From positions 202,345,223-202,409,222 of the forward strand of contig OZ018325.1 in NCBI GenBank assembly GCA_963969495.1: 64,000 nucleotides of DNA, in the 5' to 3' direction. The position numbers and the translations under genes are program-made. Within the stretch, counting starts at the first letter, position 1; every line of letters starts with the position of its first letter. The DNA is from Ceratothoa steindachneri (taxonomy: Eukaryota > Arthropoda > Malacostraca > Isopoda > Cymothoidae). This document shows positions 34,985 through 45,135 of the stretch, piece after piece. The notes under the pieces were generated by a model. It worked only from the letters and a program-made list of their open reading frames with translations, was not told the DNA's origin and searched no databases.

Positions 34985-35054
34985 CCCTTTAGGAGGGTTA
35001 ACAGCCCTAAAGGGCGCATTATAAATACCTATTATTATTATTATTATTATTATT
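34985..35054 (+). mobile_element. Solo 3' tail of the L2-like LINE
   Basis: CCTTTAGGAGGGTTAACAGC, then GGGCGCATTATAAATACCTA and (TTA)n, is the same 3' terminus as at 16650-16709 and, inverted, at 31300-31350. Only about 70 bp is present. It could be an extremely 5'-truncated LINE copy, or a short non-autonomous element that uses the LINE's tail. Confidence 0.85.
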
Positions 35055-35059
35055 GCCCG

Positions 35060-36650
35060 GTGGTTTCCGTCGCAGTCGATGCACTTCTTTACGGTATTTG
35101 TGCAATTTCGGAATGTGTACTCTTCGGTGAAAAAGGCTGAAATAGCTTCTATATTGATTCATGGAGTAGGTCTTAAAGAGCCATGTTTGTAGTAAGCAAA
35201 TGTCAAATAAAGTGAAATCAATAATATAGAGTATTTGCTTATCAGTTCTTTGAGGTGTGGTCTTCAATTGTGTAGCAGGTGAAGCGCATCTGTATGTTGA
35301 CAAATACATACCGTGAATGTCGGTTTCGTAGTGATGAATACAGTGAATCTAGAAGTAATTTCCTATAGAGCATTTGTACTCAGTGCAAAAGGGCTACAAA
35401 TTCATGCTCTTCTGAGTGTTTTCTCCGTATTGCACCTCAGAGAGTGCAAAACTCTTCATATTATTCAACTAAAATTAGGAACTAAAATGTAAAATAAAAG
35501 GTAGTCATTTTTTATTTTTACAACTGTACGATTAAAAAAATGAAAACAAGTCGATTGTTGCCAGTCGCAAAGAATCTGAACCTGGTTCAGAATACAAACT
35601 TCACGAGATATCTCGTGAAGTTTCAAATACATTTTTAATCTAAAAAATCTGAGTCTCTGGAAATTCATTGAAGGGGCTTAATGATTTTTGTATCAACTAG
35701 AAAATAAAAATTGTATTAAAATATTAATATATCGAGGTAAATTCTCGTCAATAATGAGGACAAGATGGGGAATTGATGTATTATGAATCACTTCTTTTCC
35801 CAAAAATAATTCTGTAAAAGCTGGAAGAGGAATGATAGCGGTGTTGTTATTAACCTTGTGCGTAATGATGTGTGTTAAATTACCAATCCCCGATGTGGTA
35901 AATATTAGCCTTCCGCCCAATGGGAGGCCAAGACAAAAGAATTGAGAAAAGTTCAGGAGGAGCCCATGAATCAGAGATGATATAAATTCCCAATAATGTG
36001 AAGAAGAAAGGGGCCGCCGGGGTTGATCGAAGTACACGATATTTCTGCACTTCCACTTCATTTCTCACGTAGAGATAAAAGTTGGGAAGAGAGAAAAAAT
36101 ATGGCTGCCAATAGGTGTGCTGTTGGAACTTTTGCTTGCCTAGCGGATACGGCGTTGGACTTCTGATGTTTGGGCAAAGTTTCGAGCCCAGCGGCGTCAT
36201 GAGATGGCCGCCTTATGGCCAGATACGCTGATACTCACCACTGAGGGGGTCGGTAGCTTCACACACATTATCATGCACAAAGTTTTCATTCACTCTTGGC
36301 AAAGATGAGAGGAAAGACTGGGAAAATAAGATGCCAATACATAATGGTAATTTAATAAATGTTAAAGATAATGCAAAAATAGAAAACCACGTCTTATTAT
36401 TTAATTGCTTTACATTTATAGGGAAAGTGTGGCCTCTTCTACTTCCACCCACTCATGCTTAAGACTTTAAAGATAACCAACCTGTAAGTAGTGTGGTTAA
36501 AACGTTAAAAAATGCGTAAATTTGCAATCGCATCTCTTTACGTTCTACAGGATTAAATACAATGTTTAGTTGGATGAAAAACAATGAGTCGAGGAAACCA
36601 AATGTTGATTAATATTCAGTGGCAGAAAGAAGCTCAAAGTAATTTCGTTA
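35060..36650. other. Unassigned; contains a 28-bp palindrome
   Basis: No coding sequence or element recognised. The only notable structure is the perfect palindrome at 35596-35623, listed separately. Minus-strand frames at 35693-36200 have no domain. Confidence 0.45.
35596..35623. other. Perfect 28-bp palindrome
   Basis: The half-site AAACTTCACGAGAT is followed at once by its exact complement, with no spacer. As DNA it is a fully symmetric site; as RNA it would form a 14-bp hairpin only with some end bases unpaired to make a loop. No gene lies next to it. Confidence 0.95.
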
Positions 36651-36654
36651 CATT

Positions 36655-37530
36655 AATCACTCGAATTGCCACACCCAGGCAAAGCACATATCCTACGCAC
36701 ACCGTAGTAATCGCGTTAAATTAATCAATCGAATTGCCACACCCAGTGAAAACACATATCCGACGCACACCGTAGTAATCGCGTAAATTAATCAATCGAA
36801 TTGCCACCACCAGTGAAAGCACATATCCTACGCAAACCCTAGTAATCGCGTTAAATTAGTCAATCGAATTGCAACCACCAGTGAAAGCACATATCCTACG
36901 CACACCGTAGTAATCGCGTAAATTAATCAATCGAATTGCCACCACCAGAGAAAGCACATATCCTACGCAAACCCTAGTAATCGCGTTAAATTAATCAATC
37001 GAATTTTCACAACCAGTGAAAGCACATATACTACGCAAACCCTAGTAATCGCGTTAAATTAATCAATCGAATTTCCACAACCAGTGAAAGCACATATACT
37101 ACGTAAACCCTAGTAATCGCGTTAAATTAATCAATCGAATTTCCACAACCAGTGAAAGCACATATACTACGCAAACCCTAGTAATCGCAATAAAATTAAT
37201 CAATCAAATTGCCTCACCCAGTGAAAGCACATATCCTACGCAAATCATAGTAATCGCGTTAAATTAATCAATCGAATTGTCACCACCAGTGAAAGCACAT
37301 CCTACGCACACCCTACTAATCACGTTAAATTAATCAATCAAATTACAACACCCAGCCAAAGCACATATCCTACGCACACCGTAGTAATCGCGTTAAATTA
37401 ATCAATCGAATTGCCACACCTAGTGAAAGCACATATCCTACGCAAACATTAGTATTTGCGTTAAATTAATCAATGGAATTGCCACCAACAGTGAAAGTAC
37501 ATATCCTACGAACACCGTAGTAATTGTTTT
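36655..37530. repeat. 68-bp satellite array, about 13 monomers
   Basis: The monomer contains, in order, TTAAATTAATCAATCGAATT, GCCACACCCAGTGAAAGCAC and ATATCCTACGCACACCGTAG then TAATCGCG. Neighbouring copies are 67-69 bp apart and mostly over 85% alike by eye. Two subtypes alternate: one with CTACGCACACCGTAG, which can form a 5-bp hairpin, and one with CTACGCAAACCCTAG, where that hairpin is lost. The third to ninth monomers look most homogeneous. Confidence 0.95.
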
Positions 37531-38170
37531 GCTGAATTTTATTTTACCTTTAAAAATGAGACATATACATTATATGTAATACTTTTTCCTACGGATAATT
37601 TTTAATTAAATGAGAACTTATAAACCTCACTGTTCCCGTCCAACGACCAGCGTGGCAACCTGCCTCGGATGTCTGCCATTCCTAAATTTCGTCTTACCTA
37701 TGCCAGTGACTTTGAACTGACATAATTAAGGGCTCGTGTGGAAGCTAGTTTGAGGAATAGCCTACAGTGGAAGCGTGAGTCAGAAACTTTCCCGAAAGGG
37801 GACTTAGTTGCAGCCTTCGAGTGGAGGAGTAATCCTCGCATCCGAGGGATCAGCCAGAATCATAGAATAAGTAACACCCATCTCCATGTATGATGAAAGC
37901 GGTTATGGCACAAGTACCCGAGGGGGGGGGAGGTAGTGGCAGTTGATTCGGCCGCTAGTTCCATCCAAGTCCACCATGAGTCAGCCATCTCGAGGTGCCC
38001 ATTCGGGACCCATTCCATCTATCCACCATCACCCATCATCCTGGCAGCGTCTGAACGGAGGACAACTGGAAAATTAACAGGAGCACTCACAATAATTTTC
38101 TCGGAACCCACCGACGCAAACACTTGCCTCCTTTACCACTTATTTTTCACTCATAATACAACTACACATT
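37531..38170. other. Possible 5' UTR of LINE copy A
   Basis: GC content rises after 37620. The sequence lies just upstream of ORF1 traces and ends in a pyrimidine-rich stretch before the A/G-rich start near 38190. A 123-codon frame (37936-38307) has no domain. I infer an untranslated leader; there is no direct proof. Confidence 0.35.
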
Positions 38171-38189
38171 ATTTACACTTTTCTTGCAG

Positions 38190-39545
38190 GAGAAAGAGAA
38201 AAGAACAAGAAAGAAAAAGAAAGGAGGCGATGGGAGACCATAGAGACCCTCATCAAGAGGGTTTCCTTGAGGACTATCCCCGGCCAGAGCCCGCCCGAGA
38301 AGAGTAAGCTCTGTGGTGAAAATCTATATGCACAGTTGAAGGTTGCACTCGTAAAGCTCATCGTAGTGCCGTGGGGATTCATTGCACCATGTGCGGTTAC
38401 CCGGGATGTTGACAAGCTCATGTCGGAATAGGGAGCGAAGTTACTGAAGACGATTAAACTGGAAACGAAGTCTCCCGCACAAGTGGCAGATAACAGAAGC
38501 GTTTTCTGCGAGAATTAAGTAGGAGGACACTCAGCTGAGGAAATAAAAGCCAAAATCGAAAAACAACATGCGTGGGCGAAGGTTTGAGAGGTAATCAAAT
38601 TTTGCGGACACACACATGTGTTCAAAGTAACTTTCATCTCTAGTAAAATGGCAATAAAGGTCACCACCGAAGGACTCCTAGTATTCTACATGCGGATACC
38701 ATAAGAGTTCATAGATCAAGAAAAGTCCCATAGCATACAATGTGTTTTCTATGTTTCAAATTAGAACAACACACACCCACAACACCCCCAGAAGAAGAGA
38801 AGCTGTGGTGCAGTGAATGCGCCACAACCGGACATTGTTATGACAAATGCGAAAATACACAGAAAAAATACTTAAACTGTAAGAGAGACTACAGAAATAT
38901 GGCCCTTAACTGCCTAGACAAGAAGGATATAATTAAAAAGAAGGAAGAAAAGCAGTAGAAAGCGAAAGAAACTTCGTACACGAGCAACACAAGGAAAGGT
39001 GAAGAGACATGACCAACAACGGCATCCCCCCCTCAGACGTTCGCATCACAGACAATCTGAGTGCACGCTTACTGATATGCATCGCACACGCCAATGTTTT
39101 TACGCCGTTAGGCCCGGCTGCAACAATGAGGTGCTTAACTTGCTCCTCAAGCGAAAATAGACTCCCCTTAATAATCATGCCGACGAACCCAGAATGCTCT
39201 GGGGCCTTCTATGACTCGATAATTCAAAATCACGAATTCAGGAATTCCGGACTAGAAATGTCTAAAAAATTACTTTCTCCGGTAGCACCCAAAGAGGAAG
39301 AAAAGAGAAAAGAAGAAGATGAGGAAGAAACAGAAAAATAGGAAGATAAAAACAACACCTCTTTGAAAAGTAAAGAGGGCGTATGCAATTCTAACAGGGC
39401 AAAGAGCAAATCAAAGACTCCGACACCCCTTACCGAGAAATTAAAGCCCTTAATTGCGCAAGTTGTTACACAATCTAAAAAGAAAATGAAAAACAAGAAG
39501 AACCACCGAATATTTAACACTACGTCATGCAGAGAAACGCACTGA
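38190..39545 (+). pseudogene. Jockey-like LINE copy A, ORF1 (gag-like)
   Basis: LCGENLYAQLKVALVKLIVV (about 38310-38370) aligns with the N-terminal block of copies B and C. Zinc knuckles follow at 38740-38900: CFLCFKLEQH, then CSECATTGHCYDKC, a full CX2CX4HX4C, then NCKRDYRNMALNC, a third worn knuckle. After a linker come LLICIAHANV and, near 39170, LPLIIMPTNPE, matching the conserved post-knuckle region of copies B, C and D. The C-terminus is very rich in Lys and Glu (39280-39340). Stops occur near 38430-38520, 38720 and 38956. ORF1 proteins of this kind bind element RNA. ORF2 follows directly. Confidence 0.75.
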
Positions 39546-40200
39546 AAATTTTGGAAATAGACACAAACGGCAGGACGACTAAAAGAACTCTTTATGGAAG
39601 CATGTTTAGGGAAATTGATGTAGATATCATCTTAATTTCGGAGCACGGAAGCGACACACGTAATTCGGAAATGAATAACTGAAATTACGAAGCGTTGATC
39701 AAAAATTACTCGCAAGATCGCTACGACAGAGCCGCTATTGCGATTAAGAAAAGGATAAAATACAAGCAAATAATAAATCTTGAAGAATCTTATCTCGCGA
39801 TTGAGGTCGAACTCGACATTGGAAAATTGGTGTTCATCGTCGGATACCAACTGCCAAGGAAAGACTTTTTACCTCTTCAGTCTCTTACTGGTCTATTTGG
39901 CAGAATAACCCCCACGATATTAATAAAGGTTCTTGATGCCAGATGTCAGGAGTCCGGCTATAGAATCTTTAATTGGATGAAAGGAGTTTCGACACTTTGC
40001 TGGAAAGAAATATCGTCCAGCGAATTAGCCCCGACTTTCCCACCTTTGTCAGAGGAATGAGTGCCACGAAGCCAGACATATTTATAACTAATCGTCAGCT
40101 GTCGTTCAATTACTACATGAAACCAGTCTAGTTGCTATGTAGTGATCATATAGAGATCCTACTTACCATCAACAGGGACCCTATGCAAGTACATGGGGTA
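39535..40200 (+). pseudogene. LINE copy A, endonuclease
   Basis: LKILEIDTNGRTTKRTLYGS opens it (family 'LKILQxNxNGRxxK'). FREIDVDIILISEHG carries the catalytic Glu position. DRAAIAIKKRIKY then LEESYLAIEVEL and FIVGYQLPRKD follow, then TILIKVLDARCQESGYR (about 39920-39965), where the family has 'GDLNAR' (Gly-Asp lost by change to KVLD). The end reads SATKPDIFITNRQLSFNYYM then LCSDHIEILLTI, with the final 'SDH' catalytic pair. It nicks target DNA in active relatives. One stop at 39681 and a frameshift near 40030 break it. Confidence 0.8.
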
Positions 40201-41960
40201 GTTAAATAACTACAAAAAAGCAGACTGGGCACGGTATGCACGTCTTCGCCAAACTTCAATGAGGCAATTCTAGAAGAGATCGACGAGGCACTCGACGACC
40301 TTAACAACCACCATATTAAAGCGGAGAGAGCTTGTATCGCTAAATCCGAGTATAAGTCCATCTTAACATAGAGATGGACGGAATACATGAAGGAATTATA
40401 CTGTGAGATGAAATTACTGTATGAGATCAACGTCAGAAACGCATCAATTGACTCAATACATTCAATTAAAGAAATAAAAGAAGAGCTCCATCAGTTGATC
40501 ATTGAATAACAATGGAGATGTTGTGACAATGCAATCGAAACCCTCGATCACTATGCATCTTCCAAAGACTTTTGGAACAGAATCGGGCTTTTCAAGGGAT
40601 GGAGTGCAAAAAGGAAGAAAATAGAAATAAGGAAAGAACATGGAACCATCGAACCAGGAAAAAAAACGTCGAAGCACTATTCTGAAATTATTGAGAAAAT
40701 TCTTTAGCATAACTGAAGACGAAAACGAAGATTACGACATAGATTTTGAAAGTGACATCATAGACAGCGCGATGCAGACCTCTAGATTACTGAAGAGGAA
40801 CTACTTGGCCTTCTCCACTCATTTCGTTAAAGGCTCAAGGTCAATCGGAGCTTACAAAATTAAACTTCGAAAAGGCACCAGCCTACATCCTCGATGGAAT
40901 GAGAAGAATTTTTAACACCTGTCTAAACATTAGATACTTTCCAGATGCTTATAAAACGGCAAAACTTATTTTTCTGCCAAAATATGGAAAGGAACCAACG
41001 TTGAAAGAGAGCTACCGGCCAATTTCACTCCTTAAATTTGGTGGAAAGCTCTTCAAGAAGATACTCAACCAAAGACTGGTTTACCAGTTTGGGTTCAGAA
41101 AAAAAAGCGAAGTACGGAGATGGTGATAAATTTCATCAAGAAAAAGCTCGCCCAAGCCAAAAGGGAACGGATTTACGTGGACGTTGTTTGTTGGGATGTA
41201 TCAAAAGCGTTTGATAAGGTGTGACAGAGGGGGATGCAGTGCAAGATCCTACGGCTGGGCCTAATTAAAAACTTAAAAAGAAGTCTCTGTGACTACGTCA
41301 TAGAGAGAACAGCATAGGTCAGTTTAGGGTACACGGACGGAACGAAATTTCAGCTCAACGCGGGCCTCCCGCAAGGGGGAGGGGTTCTGATCCCCACTCT
41401 CTACTCGATATACACCACAGATGATCTCGGCCCCTGCGAACCCCATTTGCTTCAACATTCAATGTGCCGATGATTTCAGCCAGATAATCACTTGTCCTTG
41501 AAGGAATGTGCCCATGCAAGCTCGTATGACAGCGACAGAAATCGAGAGATTAAACATACCCATTGGGAGGAGACTACTTTCTGATGTCAGCGTGGGGGAT
41601 AGACGCTATCTCTACACAAACGAGTGCAATGTACTCGGAATGAAGATTACTTCATCTGTACAGGAAGCACGTCGCTGATAGAATGTCTAATGTCTCAGTC
41701 ACAGTCAGAACTCTATACATGTTTAGAAATCTCCCTGAGGGCAACAAGAAAAAGATCTACAATGCAATTGTGAGATGTAAGTTTCTATATCCCGCTTTTT
41801 CCCTCTCTTGTGTCTCATGGATGCAAAAAAAAGATTACAAGTCATGCAGAACAAATGCATATACCTAATCACGGCTACACGAAGGCGAGCAATAAGACGC
41901 TAAGAAGAAATGCACAGGAAACTGAGAAGAAATATGCAAGAACTGGTTAATCTAAAATTG
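40200..41960 (+). pseudogene. LINE copy A, reverse transcriptase
   Basis: A linker (40200-40640) precedes EDENEDYDIDFESDII (40710-40760), the segment shared with copies D and E. RT blocks follow: YFPDAYKTAKLIFLPKYGKE then ESYRPISLLKFGGKLFKKIL (about 40930-41060); YQFGFRKK (41085-41108); DVVCWDVSKAFDKV (about 41178-41220), motif A with its Asp; AGLPQGGGVLIPTLYSIYTT (about 41355-41415), motif B; QCADDFSQI (41460-41486), where CADD replaces YADD with both Asp residues kept. The thumb reads NLPEGNKKKIYNAIVRCKFL (41720-41780). There is no RNase H. This domain set and order fits the jockey/CR1 group. At least five frame breaks show it is inactive. Confidence 0.85.
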
Positions 41961-42375
41961 AATGACAAAGCAATAAGCCAGATCACCAGGCGCCTTGTAT
42001 CCCTTTGCAAACCTCCTACATTACTTTCTCTTTTCAGCACTTTTATTTCCCCTATAAATCCACACACACCTTTTTCCAATTTCAATTAGCAATTAGAATT
42101 GGAATTGGAAAATTCCAAAAGTGAGTTGAACGCTTAACCCCTTCGATTGGATATACCTACACAATGACTGGACGTGGAAAAGTAGGTATAGGTTTATGGA
42201 GGTTTGAAAAAAAAACACTCCTAACTCGACAATTTTAGAACTCGTGATCAAGAATTTTATTTATGAACAGGAGAATAATACAAAAGGAAGAAGAGAGGTC
42301 CGCTACCTCAAGAGTCACATGGGGTCAATCCCCCAGGAGAACAGGAGGACCCTTCTCTGCACCATCCGGGGATAC
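41961..42375. other. LINE A tail / LINE B leader
   Basis: Pyrimidine-rich sequence at 41990-42090 may be the 3' UTR of copy A. A run of A at about 42209-42217 could be a worn tail. From 42280 the sequence leads into ORF1 of copy B. No other feature seen. Confidence 0.35.
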
Positions 42376-42379
42376 GGGC

Positions 42380-44020
42380 AAAGACGATTAGAATGTCCGT
42401 AATGGAGATTATTTACAACATCCTGAACATCGCCTTCATCCGGCTTCTCGACACCTCCCACGTATACGCCACGATTTGTCACACAATGAAGGATGTGGAG
42501 CGGCTGCTCTCCGATAAGATAAAAAAAACTTCAGAAGATAGGGATCGAGGCCTCCTTTCCGCAGGAGATCCTAGTGCGAAGAACTGTCATTCTAATGCGG
42601 CTCGACCCGTTCTTCACAGAATATGCATGTGAAGAAATCAAGACCGAGTTTTGCAACAAACCAAAATAGGCGACAATAACAGAAATAGAAAAATTAAGCA
42701 AAGGACAGAACACAGTGAAAATCGTCTTCTCATGCATTGAAATAGCTTAGAGAGCAAAAACCGAAGGCCTCCTCGGATTTTACTTAATAATTGCACCAGG
42801 AAAAATCGAGACTGAAGAATTCGTCCCGTTCGATTGCTGCTTCACGTGCCTTGATGTCGAGAATCACAATGTGAAGAAATGTCAGGAATGTCAGGCTACG
42901 GAAGTTGCCTGTTCCAACTTTTCTGAATACGGTTACAGCTGGAAAGAATGTAGAACCGAAACACCGAAGTGCGTCAAATTTGTAGGGGACCGGAAAGCAT
43001 TCGCCATGAGATATCCCATTCGCAAAATAAGCGCTCCGTAAGAAAAAAGAAAGCATGAAGATGGAAAAGGAGGCAAAGAAAAGAACTTACCTAGAAGCAG
43101 CTTCGCAGAATACCACCGTGGTACCAAGAACGGAGGCACCAAAAGTACTAGGCCAATGGTAGGGAAAGAGATAATGAGCATGATTATCTTTTCCTACATG
43201 GCAAACGTAGAGAATCCCAGTACATTCAATGAGGTTCTGAACGGATTGTTAAAGAAAAATGGTTTAACAAGAAACTATGGATTCCTTCGAACCCACCTTC
43301 AGAAGAAATTATTAAAGTTAAAATTACTGTCGAAGAGCCAGAATAACGAGAAAAGGTTTACATAGAAGACGAAGAATTAACCGAGTCGAACTACGAAAGC
43401 CTCATCAAAAAGACAAAAAAAAAAAATCGAACCAAGAAAGAAAAAGGAAGAAATCAAACGAAGAGACAAAACAAAAGCAGAAGAACCAACAAAAGCAGAA
43501 TAACTAACAAAAGAAGAAGAATCAACAAAAGCAGAATAACAAACAAAAGCAGAAGAACCAACAAAAGCAGAATAACCAACAAAAGCAGAAGAACCAACAA
43601 AAGCGAAAGAACAAACAAAAGCAGAAGAACCAACAAAAGCGGAAGAACGAACAGAAGCAGAAGAACGAACGAAAGCAGAATAGCCAACAAAAGAAGAAGC
43701 AAGAAAAGCGGAAGAACGAACAAAAGCAGAAGAACCAACAAAAGCAGAATAAAAAAATACTCAACCGTAATAACAAAGCGTCCCAGCTTCTCGGAACGAA
43801 CATCTCTTCGAGAGACGATCAGGAACAACCATTTCTTGATCTACACCGAGGAAACTTCAAATGGACATACGAGGAACCCTATATCATGCAAGTGGTAGAG
43901 GGACTCCTCATGGATGGTGAGATATACATCCCACCATCCTGTGACCACAAGGTAAACATGAAAATGTTCAAGATAAAACGAAGTGGAGAGAAAATTTCAG
44001 AAATTGATAAATGAAGAAAC
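42380..44020 (+). pseudogene. Jockey-like LINE copy B, ORF1 only
   Basis: SVMEIIYNILNIAFIRLLDT then SHVYATICHTMKDVERLLS (42393 on) aligns with copy C's N-terminal block. Knuckles follow at 42830-43010: CCFTCLDVENHNVKKC (CX2CX5HX4C) plus two worn ones in which His or Cys is replaced. Next come the post-knuckle region FSYMANVENPSTFNEVLNGL then LKKNGLTRN (43156-43290), the TKAEEP repeat (43466-43756), and LHRGNFKWTYEEPYIMQVVE with KIKRSGEKISE (about 43835-44010), which matches copy C's 'KWDYEADILEDLV...KRSGKE' end. No ORF2 follows, so this copy kept only ORF1. Several stops and frameshifts. Confidence 0.75.
43466..43756 (+). repeat. 18-bp minisatellite coding a TKAEEP repeat
   Basis: About 15 units of roughly 18 bp (ACAAAAGCAGAAGAACCA and variants) stand in the ORF1 frame of copy B and encode TKAEEP/TKAEQ hexapeptides, with TAA in several units. 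The minus-strand poly-Leu and Phe/Cys frames here are shadows. Copies A, C and D have no such array. Confidence 0.9.
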
Positions 44021-44770
44021 AAAAGGTGTAATAACTAAAGTGAAAATATACTGATTGAAAGTGTTTAGAATGTGAGCAAAATATAAATAGTGAAAAAGTA
44101 AAAGTGGTTAATAAAATTTCGTTAATAGTGACATAATACAAATAATATTATAAGTAAGCTAAAAAGAGGACTTAAGATAGCGAAAGTGATAAAAGTTATA
44201 GAAATTCAGAATAAGAAAAATACATAAAATAATTTCAATTAGTATATTAACAAAAATTTAAAATAAGAAAAGGGGTAAAATAAATTCATTTAATAAAGTT
44301 TAAGTGAATCAAATATAATATTAAATTCACAAAGTAGTTAAAGTGAATCAAATATATGAATTATACGTAATAAAGTTGTAAATGTATTTTAAAAATAGAC
44401 TCTAAATCAAAATTAAAATATTGGAACAATGGGGAAACAACATTCATAAATTATGATGAAATATGGGATATGTAAAAACCAAAATTAACAATGTAACTAA
44501 TATAAGTCAAGACTATGTGAGTAAATCTATTATTTACTCAGTAACAAATTAAAAAGAAATGTAAAATATAACATAAAAAGCATCAACAATCACCTGGAAA
44601 CTTTATTTTCATACTTCAACTTATGTACTTTCTCTCGTCTCCTCAGTCTTCCGAATGTTTTCTCCTCTTTCATCTATTTAAATTACTGATAAAGAATGTA
44701 AAATGTAATGCAAAATGAATGGCAAAATGTATGTACTATATAATGAACTGTAACTTATTTATCCTTTTAA
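44021..44770. other. AT-rich unassigned tract
   Basis: Very A-rich sequence after ORF1 of copy B with short repeated words (AGTGAATCAAATATA twice near 44302-44358). It may be the 3' UTR or tail region of copy B. No genes seen. Confidence 0.4.
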
Positions 44771-44774
44771 TAAA

Positions 44775-45135
44775 TCGCTGAATCGTTGAGACTCCAAAAA
44801 ATATCTCAGGAACTTCATGAGAACAATGACCACATTACACCAAAGGAAAACTTCTTAGAAAATCAGAATACAGTTGCAGCAGTAAAGAAAGACGAAATTT
44901 GGCGCACATTTAAGAGCATGTAAAACGGTAAAGTGCCTGTAAAGACTGTAGGTACAATCGACCTTACTGAGGTAGGGGATGATCGTCTCCCTGACCGACT
45001 ATCTAGTCTGCTTCAAAAATCTTTAAAGGAAATAAGAATTTCTAAAGATTGGTGCAACGAGTCTGTTGTCCTACTTCTCGAAAAATGCAAACGGGAAGTC
45101 TTAAGAGCTAAAAGCAAATCAATCTCTTGTTAGAA
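44775..45135 (+). pseudogene. LINE RT N-terminal fragment (RTE-like)
   Basis: KKDEIWRTFKSM, stop, NGKVPVKTVGTIDLTEVGDD, then LPDRLSSLLQKSLKEIRISK and DWCNESVVLLLEKCKRE match the RT entry segment 'EEIxxAxKxMKNGKAPGxDGI...LxxLLxxCLxExxIPxDWxxSVVxLLxKKGDRxxLKNYRPISL'. The sequence ends before the 'RPISL' block, and nothing upstream or downstream continues it. It is a different family from copies A-E. The clade assignment is a guess from the wording of the segment. Confidence 0.6.

Noticed and set aside
36655..37530. Regular repeats that could suggest a CRISPR array
   Set aside because: Monomers of 67-69 bp are contiguous and similar throughout, with no unique spacers, and the surroundings are an animal-type repeat landscape. 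It is a satellite.
37936..38307. 123-codon frame that could be a small gene
   Set aside because: No domain, and it sits in the likely leader of LINE copy A.
43454..43828. 124- and 93-codon minus-strand frames rich in Leu or Phe/Cys
   Set aside because: Shadows of the 18-bp TKAEEP minisatellite on the plus strand.
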